NCBI GenBank assembly: GCA_965243545.1
Contig: OZ251573.1
Coordinates: forward strand, 3,100,001 to 3,164,000
DNA: 64,000 nucleotides
Source of the DNA: CATQHW01 sp965243545
GTDB lineage: Bacteria; Spirochaetota; Spirochaetia; SZUA-6; Bin103
Direction of reading: 5' to 3'
Made by a program: the position numbers and the translations under genes. The notes below the pieces were generated by a model that was given only the letters and a program-made list of their open reading frames with translations, was not told where the DNA came from and did not search any database. Positions 1 to 8,286 of the stretch are shown one piece after another (position 1 is the stretch's first letter; every line of letters begins with the position of its first letter).

Positions 1-204
1 TTCGCCAACGGCCGCCAAGCCGCGCTGAGCGCGTTCATGGGGTACCGCGGCGGCGGCGCGCAGCTGCGCGGCTACGTCTTTGGCGGCAGCGGCGCGGCCG
101 CCCCGGCTACCTTTCGCAGCGTGGAGACGTGGCGGCTGCAGCCGGCAAACCAGGGGTTCTTGGCGGCGCGCGACAACCGCATCTGGCAGCCGGACACCGG
201 GTAG
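1..204 (+). CDS. C-terminal end of an unidentified protein
   Basis: The open frame enters from the left edge of the window and runs 67 codons to a TAG at 202-204. The translated end is rich in Gly, Ala and aromatic residues (for example GYRGGGAQLRGYVFGG) and has no motif I recognise. The frame has few charged residues and could be the tail of a secreted or surface protein, but this is weak inference. It converges on the dioxygenase gene on the other strand, with only about 40 bases between them. The start and most of the gene lie outside the window, so no function is proposed. Confidence 0.5.
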   Translation, partial: FANGRQAALSAFMGYRGGGAQLRGYVFGGSGAAAPATFRSVETWRLQPANQGFLAARDNRIWQPDTG

Positions 205-205
205 A

Positions 206-226
206 CCGCGCGGCTGCGGCGCGCGG
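206..226. terminator. GC-rich stem-loop between convergent genes
   Basis: The sequence CCGCGCG at 206-212 pairs perfectly with CGCGCGG at 220-226 across a 7-base loop. It lies in the short gap between two convergent stop codons (202-204 plus, 244-246 minus), where a bidirectional terminator is expected. There is no T-run on either side, so intrinsic termination is only plausible. Confidence 0.35.
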
Positions 227-243
227 CCGTCAGCACTACCGTA

Positions 244-1065
244 TCAGAACAGCATCTCTTCCTGGCCGCGGCGCTGCCGGTAGCCGGACACCAGGATGCC
301 GGGCCGGCCGGCGGCGCCGTCACTCGGCCGGTTGTGCGGGTGCCGGTAGCCGACGCGGACCATGCGCCGCGACCGGTCGGTCCGGTTGATGTAGGAGCCG
401 TGCACGGTGTAGTAGCTGAACACGACCACGTCGCCCCGTTTGGCCGGCGCCGCCACCGAATCGGCCAGCCGGTACCGGTCGGTCGGCAGGTGCGGCGCCG
501 ACGGCTCCTCCTCCGTGCCGCGCAGATGTTCAAGCGGTCCCTGCTTGTGCGATCCGGGCAGGAAGCGTATCTCCCCGTTGTCGTGGCAGGTGTCGTCCAG
601 GTGAACCAGCACGTCGAGGTAGCGGCCGTCGTCGTGCGGGTAGAACGGATGGTCCTGGTGCATGGGAAAGACCTGTCCGCCGGGCGGCTTGGTGTGCATG
701 ACCGAGTGGTGCAGCTCGATGTCGGGGCCGAGGAGCGGCGCCAGGCACGCCATCAGCCGGGGACTGGTCACCGCGTCCAGCCACGCCCGGGAGTAGAAGT
801 GGACCTCGTGCATCGCCTCCAGGCGCGCGCCCTTCTCCTCCTCCTCGTCCATGTAGACCTTGCGCCAGGGGCCTGACCAGCGCCGGTCGACGGTCGCCCA
901 CTCGCGCGCCAAGCGGTCCAGGTCGTCCGCCTGCGCCCGGCTCTCTTCGGGCGTGAACACGGAAGGGACCCGCAGATAACCGTTCCGGTGAAAGAAGTCG
1001 ACGTCGGCCTGAACGACCGGAGCGGCGCCGTTCGGCGCCGCGCGAACCAGCGTTTCCGTTGCCAT
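244..1065 (-). CDS. Phytanoyl-CoA dioxygenase (PhyH) family protein
   Basis: This is a 273-aa Fe(II)/2-oxoglutarate-dependent oxygenase of the PhyH family, predicted to hydroxylate an unknown small substrate in the cytoplasm. The iron-binding triad is visible: the HxD motif in PMHQDHPF (His about 136, Asp about 138) and the distal His in YYTVHGSY (about 222). It is followed by RRMVRVGYR, whose Arg probably binds 2-oxoglutarate. The frame is open much further upstream, but that extension is a shadow of the divergent lipoprotein gene. ATG at 1063-1065 (MATETLVRAA) gives a normal family length. The gene is divergent from the lipoprotein gene across a 169-base gap. The family call is secure; the substrate is unknown. 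Confidence 0.9.
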   Translation of the reverse strand: MATETLVRAAPNGAAPVVQADVDFFHRNGYLRVPSVFTPEESRAQADDLDRLAREWATVDRRWSGPWRKVYMDEEEEKGARLEAMHEVHFYSRAWLDAVTSPRLMACLAPLLGPDIELHHSVMHTKPPGGQVFPMHQDHPFYPHDDGRYLDVLVHLDDTCHDNGEIRFLPGSHKQGPLEHLRGTEEEPSAPHLPTDRYRLADSVAAPAKRGDVVVFSYYTVHGSYINRTDRSRRMVRVGYRHPHNRPSDGAAGRPGILVSGYRQRRGQEEMLF

Positions 1066-1234
1066 GCCGTGACGGTGACCGGTTTCCGCAACTTGGTCAA
1101 TCAGACCGGCCGCGCGGCGGCGCGGGCGAGCTCCGGCCACTTCACGCTTGAATTGACGTACCGTGACGTCCGACACTATTGAGAGAGTCAGCAATTTCCG
1201 TGTATCGCCGTTGCTGCGCGGGAGAGGGGTTAGC

Positions 1235-2485
1235 GTGACGACGACACTGGCAACACCACGAATCGCAGTTCTGGCGTTGGTGCTCGCCGGCGGCGCCTTG
1301 ATGGGGTGTGGCGAGATGGCCTCGCCGGCCGGCACGCCCGCCGACGGCGAAGAGCCGGCGGCCACGCCAGCCGGCGGCGAGGAGCCGGCGACCGCCGGCG
1401 CCGCGGGGGCCGGCATCCGGGGCGGCGGAACCGGTACCGGCGGCAGCGGAACCGATCCTGGCGGCAGCCCGGGCGGCGGTACCGGAGGTGGTACGGGCGG
1501 CGGAACCGGACCCAGCGGCGGAACCGGCGGCGGCACGGGCGGTGGCGGCTCCGGCGGCGGTTCCGGCTCCGACCCCGGCTCTCCGGCGGCGCAGGAGGCA
1601 GCCGAGAAGACCTGGACGATCAGTTCGGCACAGATTGGCGCGACGGCCACCCGCTCCGAACCGTATGCGTGGGACCGGATCACCGCCGCCAACGCCGGCG
1701 CCGTTCGGGTGTCGATCGGCGGGAAGACGCTGCCTTTCACCAGCACGGCGTCTGCGCCGGCCTTCCCGCCGGACGCGACCGGCCTGGAGTGGATGGTGGC
1801 GGCGGAGGTGAGCGCGGGCGCCGTGGTGCTGGCGCTCTCCGCGCCGAGCGTGCGGGTGGGCGGAGTTGCCTCCGTCACGGTCACGGACGGAGGGGAAGAC
1901 TACTACCTCGCGGTGCCTACGGTCACGTTTTCGCCGCCGCCGCCCGGCGGCGTCAGGGCAGCCGGAGTGGCGGCCGGGCCCGGCCAAGTCAGGCGCGTCA
2001 CGGTCGCAAATCACGGAACTGGCTACACGTCTGCCGCTACCGCGCAGATATTTCTTTCACACAGGGGGCAACCGCGGCTACCCGCAGCCGGTAGCGGCGC
2101 GACCTTCCGAGTGAATATGAGGAATTACGTTTCAGGTCTTGGTCTGGTCCTCCAAGACGTAGGCAGCGTGACGGTCACGAATCCTGGGAGCGGCTACTTC
2201 CCGAGCAGTTCGCATTACCTGCAGTTTTCGGAGCCGCCACTCGGCATCAGAGCTTTGGGCACCCTCGGAGTTTGGGAAGAGGTACGGAACGTGAGGGTCA
2301 CGGAGCAGGGAGCGGGTTACATGTCCGCTCCGACCGTGGTGTTCAACAACGACGGAACCGGCGGCAGCCGTGCGGCCGCCAGGGCGGTGATGAGGTGGGC
2401 TCGCGGCACGACCGACGTCTACAACCTGAACGCGGCGCGCGCGGCCCTGTACGGCAAGGAGCTTCGGGTCCGGATCGAGGGGTGA
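1235..2485 (+). CDS. Lipoprotein with Gly-rich linker and GxGY repeats
   Basis: This 416-aa protein is predicted to be lipid-anchored. A GTG at 1235 sits about 7 bases after GGAGAGG (1221-1227) and gives a short basic N-terminus, a hydrophobic stretch and the lipobox LMGC. The upstream in-frame start at 1163 would put about 24 unlikely residues before the signal peptide. After the Cys come a low-complexity region of about 90 residues dominated by Gly, Thr, Ser and Pro, then a beta-rich region. Three related motifs occur there (YYLAVPTVTF, GTGYTSAATAQI, GAGYMSAPTVVF), each preceded by VTVT-, VTVA- or VRVT-type strands. Such GxGY..APTVxF repeats occur in bacterial surface proteins of unknown role. 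It is probably an exposed surface lipoprotein; the ligand is unknown. Confidence 0.75.
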   Translation: MTTTLATPRIAVLALVLAGGALMGCGEMASPAGTPADGEEPAATPAGGEEPATAGAAGAGIRGGGTGTGGSGTDPGGSPGGGTGGGTGGGTGPSGGTGGGTGGGGSGGGSGSDPGSPAAQEAAEKTWTISSAQIGATATRSEPYAWDRITAANAGAVRVSIGGKTLPFTSTASAPAFPPDATGLEWMVAAEVSAGAVVLALSAPSVRVGGVASVTVTDGGEDYYLAVPTVTFSPPPPGGVRAAGVAAGPGQVRRVTVANHGTGYTSAATAQIFLSHRGQPRLPAAGSGATFRVNMRNYVSGLGLVLQDVGSVTVTNPGSGYFPSSSHYLQFSEPPLGIRALGTLGVWEEVRNVRVTEQGAGYMSAPTVVFNNDGTGGSRAAARAVMRWARGTTDVYNLNAARAALYGKELRVRIEG

Positions 2486-2527
2486 CGACGCCGGCGGCCC
2501 GCGAAGGCGCGGCGGCCGGCTGCGCCG

Positions 2528-3610
2528 TTACCGGGGCGCGGCGGCGCGGGCCAACTCCGCCACTTCACGGGCCGAGGCGGCGCCGGTCCGGTGCAGCTTG
2601 GTGACGGTGACGCCGGCCGCCAAGCTCCCGAAGGCGGCCGCCTGCGCCGGGGCGCGGCCGGCCGCCAGAGCGGCGGCAAGGCCGGCCAGGAACGCATCGC
2701 CGGCGCCGACCGGATCGACCTCGGCCGGGAAGGTGAGCGCCGGCAGCTCGATCACCCCGGCTGCGTCGCAGGCGACGCAGCCGCGCTCCCCGCAGGTGAC
2801 GAACGCCGGCATGACCCGGCGCCGGAACAGCTCGCGCGCGGCCGCGCACGCCGTCCGGGGCCGCGCCGGGCCGCCGGCGGCGAACGCGCCCCACGCTTCG
2901 GCTGCGGCCTCCGCCTCGTTGAGCTTGAGGACCGTGCCCGGGAAGTCACCCGCGAAGTCACGGCTGTCGGTCACCCACAAGGGGTCCGGATGCCGTCGGA
3001 TCAGGTCCTGCAGGCGGCGGCGCAGGCGTCCGGCGTGCACGCCGCGCCGCACCTGCTGGTTGATGATCACCGCCTCGACGCGCCGGTCCGCCAGCGCGCC
3101 GGCGAGCCGCGCGGCCAGCCGGTCCGCGGTCTCCGGCCGCAGCCGGTTGAAGACGCCGTAATCGATGCGGTTGGATTCGCGCCGCCCGGCGGCGCCGGTC
3201 TCCAGCACCTTGGCGTACGCGCACGTGTCCCACGCCGCGCCCTGGGTGAGCATGCCGTCCGCGTCGATGCCGGCGCGGCGCAGGATGCGCGCCAGCTCCG
3301 CCCCGTACGGATCTTCACCGATCACGCCGAAGGCGAGCACCTGCGCGCAGCCGAGGGCGCGCAGGTTGGCCGCCACGTTGCCGGCGCCGCCGAGCGAGTA
3401 GCGCTGCTCGGCGACCGGCCGGGTCGGCAGGCCGGTCTCGACCGAGGTCTCGGCCGCGGCCGGGTCGAGCGTCAGGTAGACGTCGAGGCAGAAGTCACCG
3501 ATCACCGCCACGCGCAACGGACGGATCGCCCTCAGCAGGTCGTCGACCTCGTCCGGCCCGATCGGCCACGGATACGGCCGGTCGATCGACGCGCCCGCGC
3601 CGGCGCTCAC
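2528..3610 (-). CDS. PfkB-family carbohydrate kinase (RfaE-like)
   Basis: This 360-aa ribokinase-like kinase should phosphorylate a sugar or sugar-acid hydroxyl with ATP. The N-terminal glycine motif is YSLGGAGNVAANLRALG, and the C-terminal PfkB signature DPVGAGDAF (about residues 298-306) supplies the catalytic Asp and anion hole. Overall it resembles the kinase domain of heptose-7-phosphate kinase (RfaE/HldE) more than fructokinases, but the substrate cannot be read from the sequence. It starts with GTG (3608-3610), 21 bases after the class II aldolase stop, and is the last gene of the hyuA-hyuB-aldolase-kinase operon. A kinase next to a class II aldolase suggests phosphorylation followed by retro-aldol cleavage of the same metabolite; this is inference. 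Confidence 0.85.
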   Translation of the reverse strand: MSAGAGASIDRPYPWPIGPDEVDDLLRAIRPLRVAVIGDFCLDVYLTLDPAAAETSVETGLPTRPVAEQRYSLGGAGNVAANLRALGCAQVLAFGVIGEDPYGAELARILRRAGIDADGMLTQGAAWDTCAYAKVLETGAAGRRESNRIDYGVFNRLRPETADRLAARLAGALADRRVEAVIINQQVRRGVHAGRLRRRLQDLIRRHPDPLWVTDSRDFAGDFPGTVLKLNEAEAAAEAWGAFAAGGPARPRTACAAARELFRRRVMPAFVTCGERGCVACDAAGVIELPALTFPAEVDPVGAGDAFLAGLAAALAAGRAPAQAAAFGSLAAGVTVTKLHRTGAASAREVAELARAAAPR

Positions 3611-3631
3611 GGCATCTATCCCCGCCTGAGC

Positions 3632-4402
3632 CTATCCGTCCGCGGAAACGCGCGCGCGCAGCTCCTGCAGATGCCGGGCTTCGCCGCCGGTGATGCGCGG
3701 CAGACCGCCGTCCGGGCGCACCGCGCGGGCGGCCAGCCACGTGCGGCAGAGCGCCTCTACGTTCTCCATCCGCCAGTAGGCGATCTCCAGGTGCTTGCCG
3801 CGGGTCATCACGCCGTGGTTGCGCATCAACACGCACAGATGCCGGGCGGCGGCGTCGCCCACCGACCGGCCGTTGGCCGCGCTGCCGGGATTCCGGTAGT
3901 CGGCCAAGCCGACTTCGCCCAGGAAGACCTCCGCCTCCGGGGTGAGGAATCGCTCCGGGGCGACGCCGGCGACGGCGCATCCGGTGGCGGTCGGCGGATG
4001 CGCGTGACAGCACGCCTTGGCGTCGGGTTGCCGCTCCATGACGCCGAGGTGGGTCAGAATCTCGCTGGTGCGCACGCGGGCGCCGGCGACCTGCCGGCCC
4101 CGCAGGTCGACCAGACACATCATGTCCGGGGTCATGAACCCCTTGCTGTGCCCGGTCGGCGTGCACAACACCAGATCGTCGCCCACGCGGATCGTCAGGT
4201 TGCCGCCGTTGCCGTCGACGTACTCCCGCCGCCACAGGCGGCGGCCGACGTCGCACATCAGCTCCTTGAGCCGCTCGATCGCCGGTGAATGAAAGAACCG
4301 GTCGATCTCCGCCGGAGTGCGCGGATCGCCTCCCGGCGTCCACCGGTACTGCGGAGCCGGCGTCGACGGAACCTGGCCGCGCATCGGGCCTCCGCCGGTC
4401 AT
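3632..4402 (-). CDS. Class II aldolase/adducin family protein
   Basis: This 256-aa protein is a zinc-dependent class II aldolase or epimerase (fuculose-phosphate aldolase / ribulose-phosphate 4-epimerase family). The visible motifs are YVDGNGGNLTIR, the TPTGHSKGFM loop, the zinc-binding HAHPP (about residues 133-137) and MRNHGVM (about 195). The start ATG overlaps the hyuB stop in an ATGA arrangement at 4399-4402, so translation is probably coupled. A second Met six residues in is an alternative start. The protein is about 30 residues longer at the N-terminus than compact family members. Its likely substrate is a phosphorylated sugar or sugar acid made by the PfkB kinase encoded next. Confidence 0.88.
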   Translation of the reverse strand: MTGGGPMRGQVPSTPAPQYRWTPGGDPRTPAEIDRFFHSPAIERLKELMCDVGRRLWRREYVDGNGGNLTIRVGDDLVLCTPTGHSKGFMTPDMMCLVDLRGRQVAGARVRTSEILTHLGVMERQPDAKACCHAHPPTATGCAVAGVAPERFLTPEAEVFLGEVGLADYRNPGSAANGRSVGDAAARHLCVLMRNHGVMTRGKHLEIAYWRMENVEALCRTWLAARAVRPDGGLPRITGGEARHLQELRARVSADG

Positions 4403-6144
4403 TGCGCGGGCGAATCCCGGTTCGCACCGGCGAGCTCCCGGCGCGCGCGGAGCGTAGCCTGATGGTCGACGGCCAAGGTTTCGGGATCGAGCGCCACGCC
4501 GTAGTCGGCGCGCGCGGAGCGGAGCGACACCTTGTCATTGCGGACGTCCTGCGCCACCGCCTCCGGGTCGCGCTGCAGCGGATCGCCCCAGCCGCCGCCG
4601 GCGGCCTGGCGGTGATAGAGGCGCTCGCCGGCCTCCATCGACGTGGAAACCATGGTGATCAAGGTCTCCTCCTCCCCGGACTCCCGGCGCAGCACGTTGG
4701 TGGAGCCGGTCCCCGGCCGCCCGCCGGCCAGTCCGTACGGCAGGTGATCGCGCCGGTCGGAGCGGATCGCCAGATGGGCGCGGCCGTCCAGGAGCCGCCA
4801 CTCCCGCTCCACGCCCATCCCGCCGCGGAACTTCCCCGGTCCGCCGCTGTCGCGCACCAGGCCGTAGCGCTCGATCCGCACCGGATAATCGCTTTCGGCC
4901 TCCTCCACGGGTATGTTGCTGGCGACGTTGGCCGGGTTGCACAGCCCGTCGTTGCCGTCACGGTCCGGGCGTCCGCCCCAGGTGCCGGTCATCAGCTCGT
5001 AGTAGACGTAGTGCGACCGGTCGGGGCGCTGGCCGCCGATCACGACCAGCGAGTTGCCCCCCTCGCCGGCCGCCTGGATGCGGTGCGGGACAAACTGCGC
5101 GAGCGCCCCGAACATCAGATCGGCAAGCCGGAAGCCAGTGATCCCGCGCATCGACGACGCGCCGGGCATCACCACGTTGAGCACCGTTCCGGCGGGAGCG
5201 ATCACGGTGATCGGCCGGAAGATGCCGGCGGTGTTGGGCAGATCCTGGCGTAACGCCGCCCGCACGCACAGGGCGGCGACCGAAAAGGTGAAGGAGAAGG
5301 TGTTGTTGATCGCGCCCGGCGCCTGCGGCGAGGTGCCGGTGAAGTCGGCGGTGAGGCTGTCGCCCTGCACGGTCAGGGCCACGTGCAGCTTCACCGGCGG
5401 GCCGCCCATCCCGTCGGAGTCGAGGTAATCGGTAAAGGTGCGCGTGCCGTCCGGCCAGCGCGCGATCTCGGCGCGGACCAGCCGCTCGGTGTAGTCGATC
5501 AGGTCGGCCGCGCACGCGCGGAAGGTCTCCGGTCCGTAGCGGCGCACCAGCTCATGCACGGCGCGCTCGCCGGTGTGGCAGGCGGCGACCTGCGCGCGCA
5601 CGTCGCCCAACGTCATCTCCGGCACGCGGACGTTCACCCGCAGCATGGCGAACAGCGACTCGTCCGGCTCGCCTCGGCGGTACAGCGGGAGCCACGGAAT
5701 GCGCAATCCTTCCTGGAAGATCTCGGTGTTGTCGCACGCCGAGCTGCCCGGCAGCCGCCCGCCCAGGTCGAGATGGTGCGCGGTGGCCACGGAGAACGCG
5801 ATGCGCGCTCCCTCCCAGAAGATCGGCTTGATGATGAAGATGTCCGGTATGTGCATGCCGCCATCGAAGGGGTCGTTGAGGATGAAGACGTCGCCCTGTT
5901 CCATGCGGTCGCCGTACTTGGCCAGCAGCGTCCGCATGGCGAACGGCACCGAGCCGAGGTGGAGCGGGATGGTCACGCCCTGCGCGATCATCCGGCCGTC
6001 GCCGTCGCAGAGGGAGGTGGAGTAGTCGAGGCAGTCGCGCACGATCGTCGAGTAGGCGGTCCGGTAGAGGGCGACCGCCATCTCGTCGGCGGCCGCGGCC
6101 AGCGCGTTCCTGACGACCTCGCGCGTGATCGGATCCGCCGCCAT
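4399..6144 (-). CDS. hyuB: Hydantoinase B / oxoprolinase family subunit
   Basis: This 581-aa protein belongs to the HyuB family: N-methylhydantoinase B, the C-terminal half of 5-oxoprolinase, and acetone/acetophenone carboxylase subunits. It acts with HyuA in ATP-dependent opening of a cyclic amide or a related carboxylation. Typical features are the N-terminal DPITREVVRNALAAAADEM, the YSTIVRDCLDYSTSLCD segment, the NDPFDGGMHIPD motif and the late GGGWGDPLQRDPE motif. The length is normal for the family. The ATG (6142-6144) directly abuts the hyuA stop (6145-6147) and the stop overlaps the aldolase start, so the three genes form one translation unit. The true substrate cannot be told from sequence. 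Confidence 0.92.
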   Translation of the reverse strand: MAADPITREVVRNALAAAADEMAVALYRTAYSTIVRDCLDYSTSLCDGDGRMIAQGVTIPLHLGSVPFAMRTLLAKYGDRMEQGDVFILNDPFDGGMHIPDIFIIKPIFWEGARIAFSVATAHHLDLGGRLPGSSACDNTEIFQEGLRIPWLPLYRRGEPDESLFAMLRVNVRVPEMTLGDVRAQVAACHTGERAVHELVRRYGPETFRACAADLIDYTERLVRAEIARWPDGTRTFTDYLDSDGMGGPPVKLHVALTVQGDSLTADFTGTSPQAPGAINNTFSFTFSVAALCVRAALRQDLPNTAGIFRPITVIAPAGTVLNVVMPGASSMRGITGFRLADLMFGALAQFVPHRIQAAGEGGNSLVVIGGQRPDRSHYVYYELMTGTWGGRPDRDGNDGLCNPANVASNIPVEEAESDYPVRIERYGLVRDSGGPGKFRGGMGVEREWRLLDGRAHLAIRSDRRDHLPYGLAGGRPGTGSTNVLRRESGEEETLITMVSTSMEAGERLYHRQAAGGGWGDPLQRDPEAVAQDVRNDKVSLRSARADYGVALDPETLAVDHQATLRARRELAGANRDSPAQ

Positions 6145-8256
6145 CTACTCCCCCGCCGCCGCATCGATTTCGAGGTGGACGTTGAGATCGTCGTCCGCGC
6201 GCACCCGCACACCGGGCGGCGCCACGATCGTCGTGTCGTACTCGTCGATCAGCAGCGGGCCCCGCCCGCCGCGCCGCAGGTCCCCCCGGCTGCACACCGG
6301 CGTGTCGATGCGGCCCCAGGACGGGCCGAACCAGGCGGGGCGGTCGCGTGACCGCCCCGCGGCCGGCTCGCCGGGCCGCAACCGGCCGCTGGCGTCCGGG
6401 ACCTCGGCGCGGCCGACCGCGCGCAGGGCCGTCACCTCGACCGGATTGTCGGGATCGGAACGGTGCCCGTACAGGCGCTCGTGCTCGTCCGCGAACGCCT
6501 CTTGCAGCGCCGCCAGCTCGTCCGGCCCCCACGGTCCCGGCGCCATCGGCACGTTGACCTCCGACGTCTGGCCGCGGAAGCGGACGTCCGCGGCGTAGCG
6601 GAACGCGACCCGGTCCGGCGCGTGTCCCTCCTCGGCAAACGTCTCCAGCAGGCCCCGGCGCAGGTCGACGCGGATCGCCTCCAGCGCTTCCGCCGTCAGC
6701 GACTGCCGCGACAACCGGCAGCTGCGCACCGCGTGGTGCTCGATGCCGGAGAACAGCAACCCCATCGCGCTGAACAGGCCGGGCAACGGCGGGATGACCA
6801 CCCGGCGGATCGCCATCTCTTCGGCCAGCCCGGCGGCGTGGATCGGCCCGGCGCCGCCGAAGGCGACCAGCGTGAAGTCGCGCGGGTCCCGGCCCCGCTC
6901 GGTCGACACTTGCCGGAGCGCGCGCATGGTGGTGGCGTTGGCGATCCGGTGGATGCCGAACGCGGCGGCCGGCAGGTCGAGTCCGAGCGGGCCGGCGACG
7001 TGGTCGGCCACGCTGCGCCGGGCCAGATCGGCGTCGACCGCCACGTCGCCGTCCGCCAGGGGACCGGGTCGGATGTAGCCGAGCACGGCGTTGGCGTCGG
7101 TGAGCGTCGGTTCCGCGCCGCCGCGGCCGTAACACGCCGGCCCCGGCCGCGCCCCGGCCGAGCGCGGACCGACGCGCAGACCGCCGGCCGCGTCGACGTA
7201 CGCCACGCTGCCCCCGCCGGCGCCGACCTCGGCTATGTCGATGGTGGGAGCGCGGATCAGCTCGCCCCCGCCTCCCACCAGACGGCTGCCCGACGACAGC
7301 GACGCTCCCACCTCGTACTGGGACGAGTAGTTGACCCGGCCGCCTTCGACCATCGAAGCCTTGGCGGTGGTGCCGCCCATGTCGAGGGTGATGACGTTGG
7401 CGGCGCCGATCCGCCGGGCGGTCAGGTTGGCGGCCAGCACGCCGGCGGCCGGCCCCGATTCGAGCATGAAGACCGGCCGCCGGGCGGTGCGCGCCTCCGA
7501 CGCCAGACCGCCGGACGACTGCATGATGAGCAGCGGAGCATCGATGCCGAGCCGGTCGAGTCCGCGCCGCATCGCCAGCAGGTACGCGGCCATGGTCGGG
7601 CGCACGTAGGCGTTGACCGCGGTCGTGGCGGTGCGTTCGTACTCGCGCCGCTCCGGCAGTACGTCGCACGACAGCGACACCGCAAGCCGCGGCAACGCCC
7701 TGCGCAGGTACTCGCCGACCTGCCGCTCGTGGCGCGGATAGGCGTAGGCGTGCAGCAGACAGACGGCGACCGACTCGACCCGCTCCCGCTCAAGCGCGGC
7801 GGCGATGCGCGCAAGCTCCTCTTCGCGCACCGGGCTCAGCGCCTCGCCTGCTGCGGTGACCCGCTCGCCGATCTCGAACCGCAGGTGGCGTTCGATCAGG
7901 GCCGGCGGCTTTTGGAAGAACAGGTCGTAGAGCTGCGGGGCGCGGATGCGGCGCAGCTCCAGCACGTCGCGGAACCCGGCGGTGGTGATCAGCGCCGTGC
8001 GCGCGCCGCGCCCTTCCAGGACGGCGTTGGTCGCCACCGTGGTGCCGTGGGATACCAGGGCCACGGCGCCGCCGGCGACGCCTGCGGCGCTCAGCGTGCG
8101 CCGGATGCCGCTCAGGGCCGCCTGCTCGAAGTCCGGCGGCGTGGACGGCAGTTTGTGCGTGCGGATGCGCCCGTCGGCGCCGGTGAGCACCACGTCGGTA
8201 AAGGTGCCGCCGACGTCGGCGCTGACGCGGACCGGACGGGCGTTTGGTTGGCTCAT
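6145..8256 (-). CDS. hyuA: Hydantoinase A / oxoprolinase family subunit
   Basis: This 703-aa HyuA-family ATPase subunit pairs with HyuB. It has the ASKHA-type phosphate motif DVGGTFTD at residues 14-21, SHGTTVATNAVLEG, and a second nucleotide-fold motif around TLDMGGTTAKASM, followed by a Gly-rich segment (VGAGGGSVAYVD). In known members ATP phosphorylates the ring amide or the carboxyl before hydrolysis or carboxylation in the partner subunit. It is the first gene of the hyuA-hyuB-aldolase-kinase cluster and starts 30 bases after the ABC exporter stop, so read-through from the ABC operon is possible. A short motif shared with the upstream region of the ABC operon lies 6 bases before the ATG and may be its promoter. 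Confidence 0.93.
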   Translation of the reverse strand: MSQPNARPVRVSADVGGTFTDVVLTGADGRIRTHKLPSTPPDFEQAALSGIRRTLSAAGVAGGAVALVSHGTTVATNAVLEGRGARTALITTAGFRDVLELRRIRAPQLYDLFFQKPPALIERHLRFEIGERVTAAGEALSPVREEELARIAAALERERVESVAVCLLHAYAYPRHERQVGEYLRRALPRLAVSLSCDVLPERREYERTATTAVNAYVRPTMAAYLLAMRRGLDRLGIDAPLLIMQSSGGLASEARTARRPVFMLESGPAAGVLAANLTARRIGAANVITLDMGGTTAKASMVEGGRVNYSSQYEVGASLSSGSRLVGGGGELIRAPTIDIAEVGAGGGSVAYVDAAGGLRVGPRSAGARPGPACYGRGGAEPTLTDANAVLGYIRPGPLADGDVAVDADLARRSVADHVAGPLGLDLPAAAFGIHRIANATTMRALRQVSTERGRDPRDFTLVAFGGAGPIHAAGLAEEMAIRRVVIPPLPGLFSAMGLLFSGIEHHAVRSCRLSRQSLTAEALEAIRVDLRRGLLETFAEEGHAPDRVAFRYAADVRFRGQTSEVNVPMAPGPWGPDELAALQEAFADEHERLYGHRSDPDNPVEVTALRAVGRAEVPDASGRLRPGEPAAGRSRDRPAWFGPSWGRIDTPVCSRGDLRRGGRGPLLIDEYDTTIVAPPGVRVRADDDLNVHLEIDAAAGE

Positions 8257-8262
8257 GCGGCG

Positions 8263-8286
8263 ACGGTAGCCATCATGCCCGATTGT
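8263..8286 (-). promoter_or_regulatory. Shared upstream motif, copy 1 (before hyuA)
   Basis: On the minus strand this 24-base stretch reads ACAATCGGGC then ATGATGGCTACCGT and ends 6 bases before the hyuA ATG. A near-identical copy lies at 12291-12313, 7 bases before another start. The TACCGT at the downstream end fits a TAnnnT -10 box placed for a leaderless transcript, since there is no Shine-Dalgarno sequence at this gene. No convincing -35 box is present. The promoter role is inference from the conserved position. Confidence 0.4.

Noticed and set aside
1066..1884. N-terminal extension of the dioxygenase to 546 residues
   Set aside because: The extra residues are Pro-rich and antisense to the lipoprotein gene. 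ATG 1063-1065 gives the normal family length.
2486..2527. Terminator between the lipoprotein and kinase genes
   Set aside because: GC-rich half-repeats are present, but only about six bases pair cleanly and there is no T-run.
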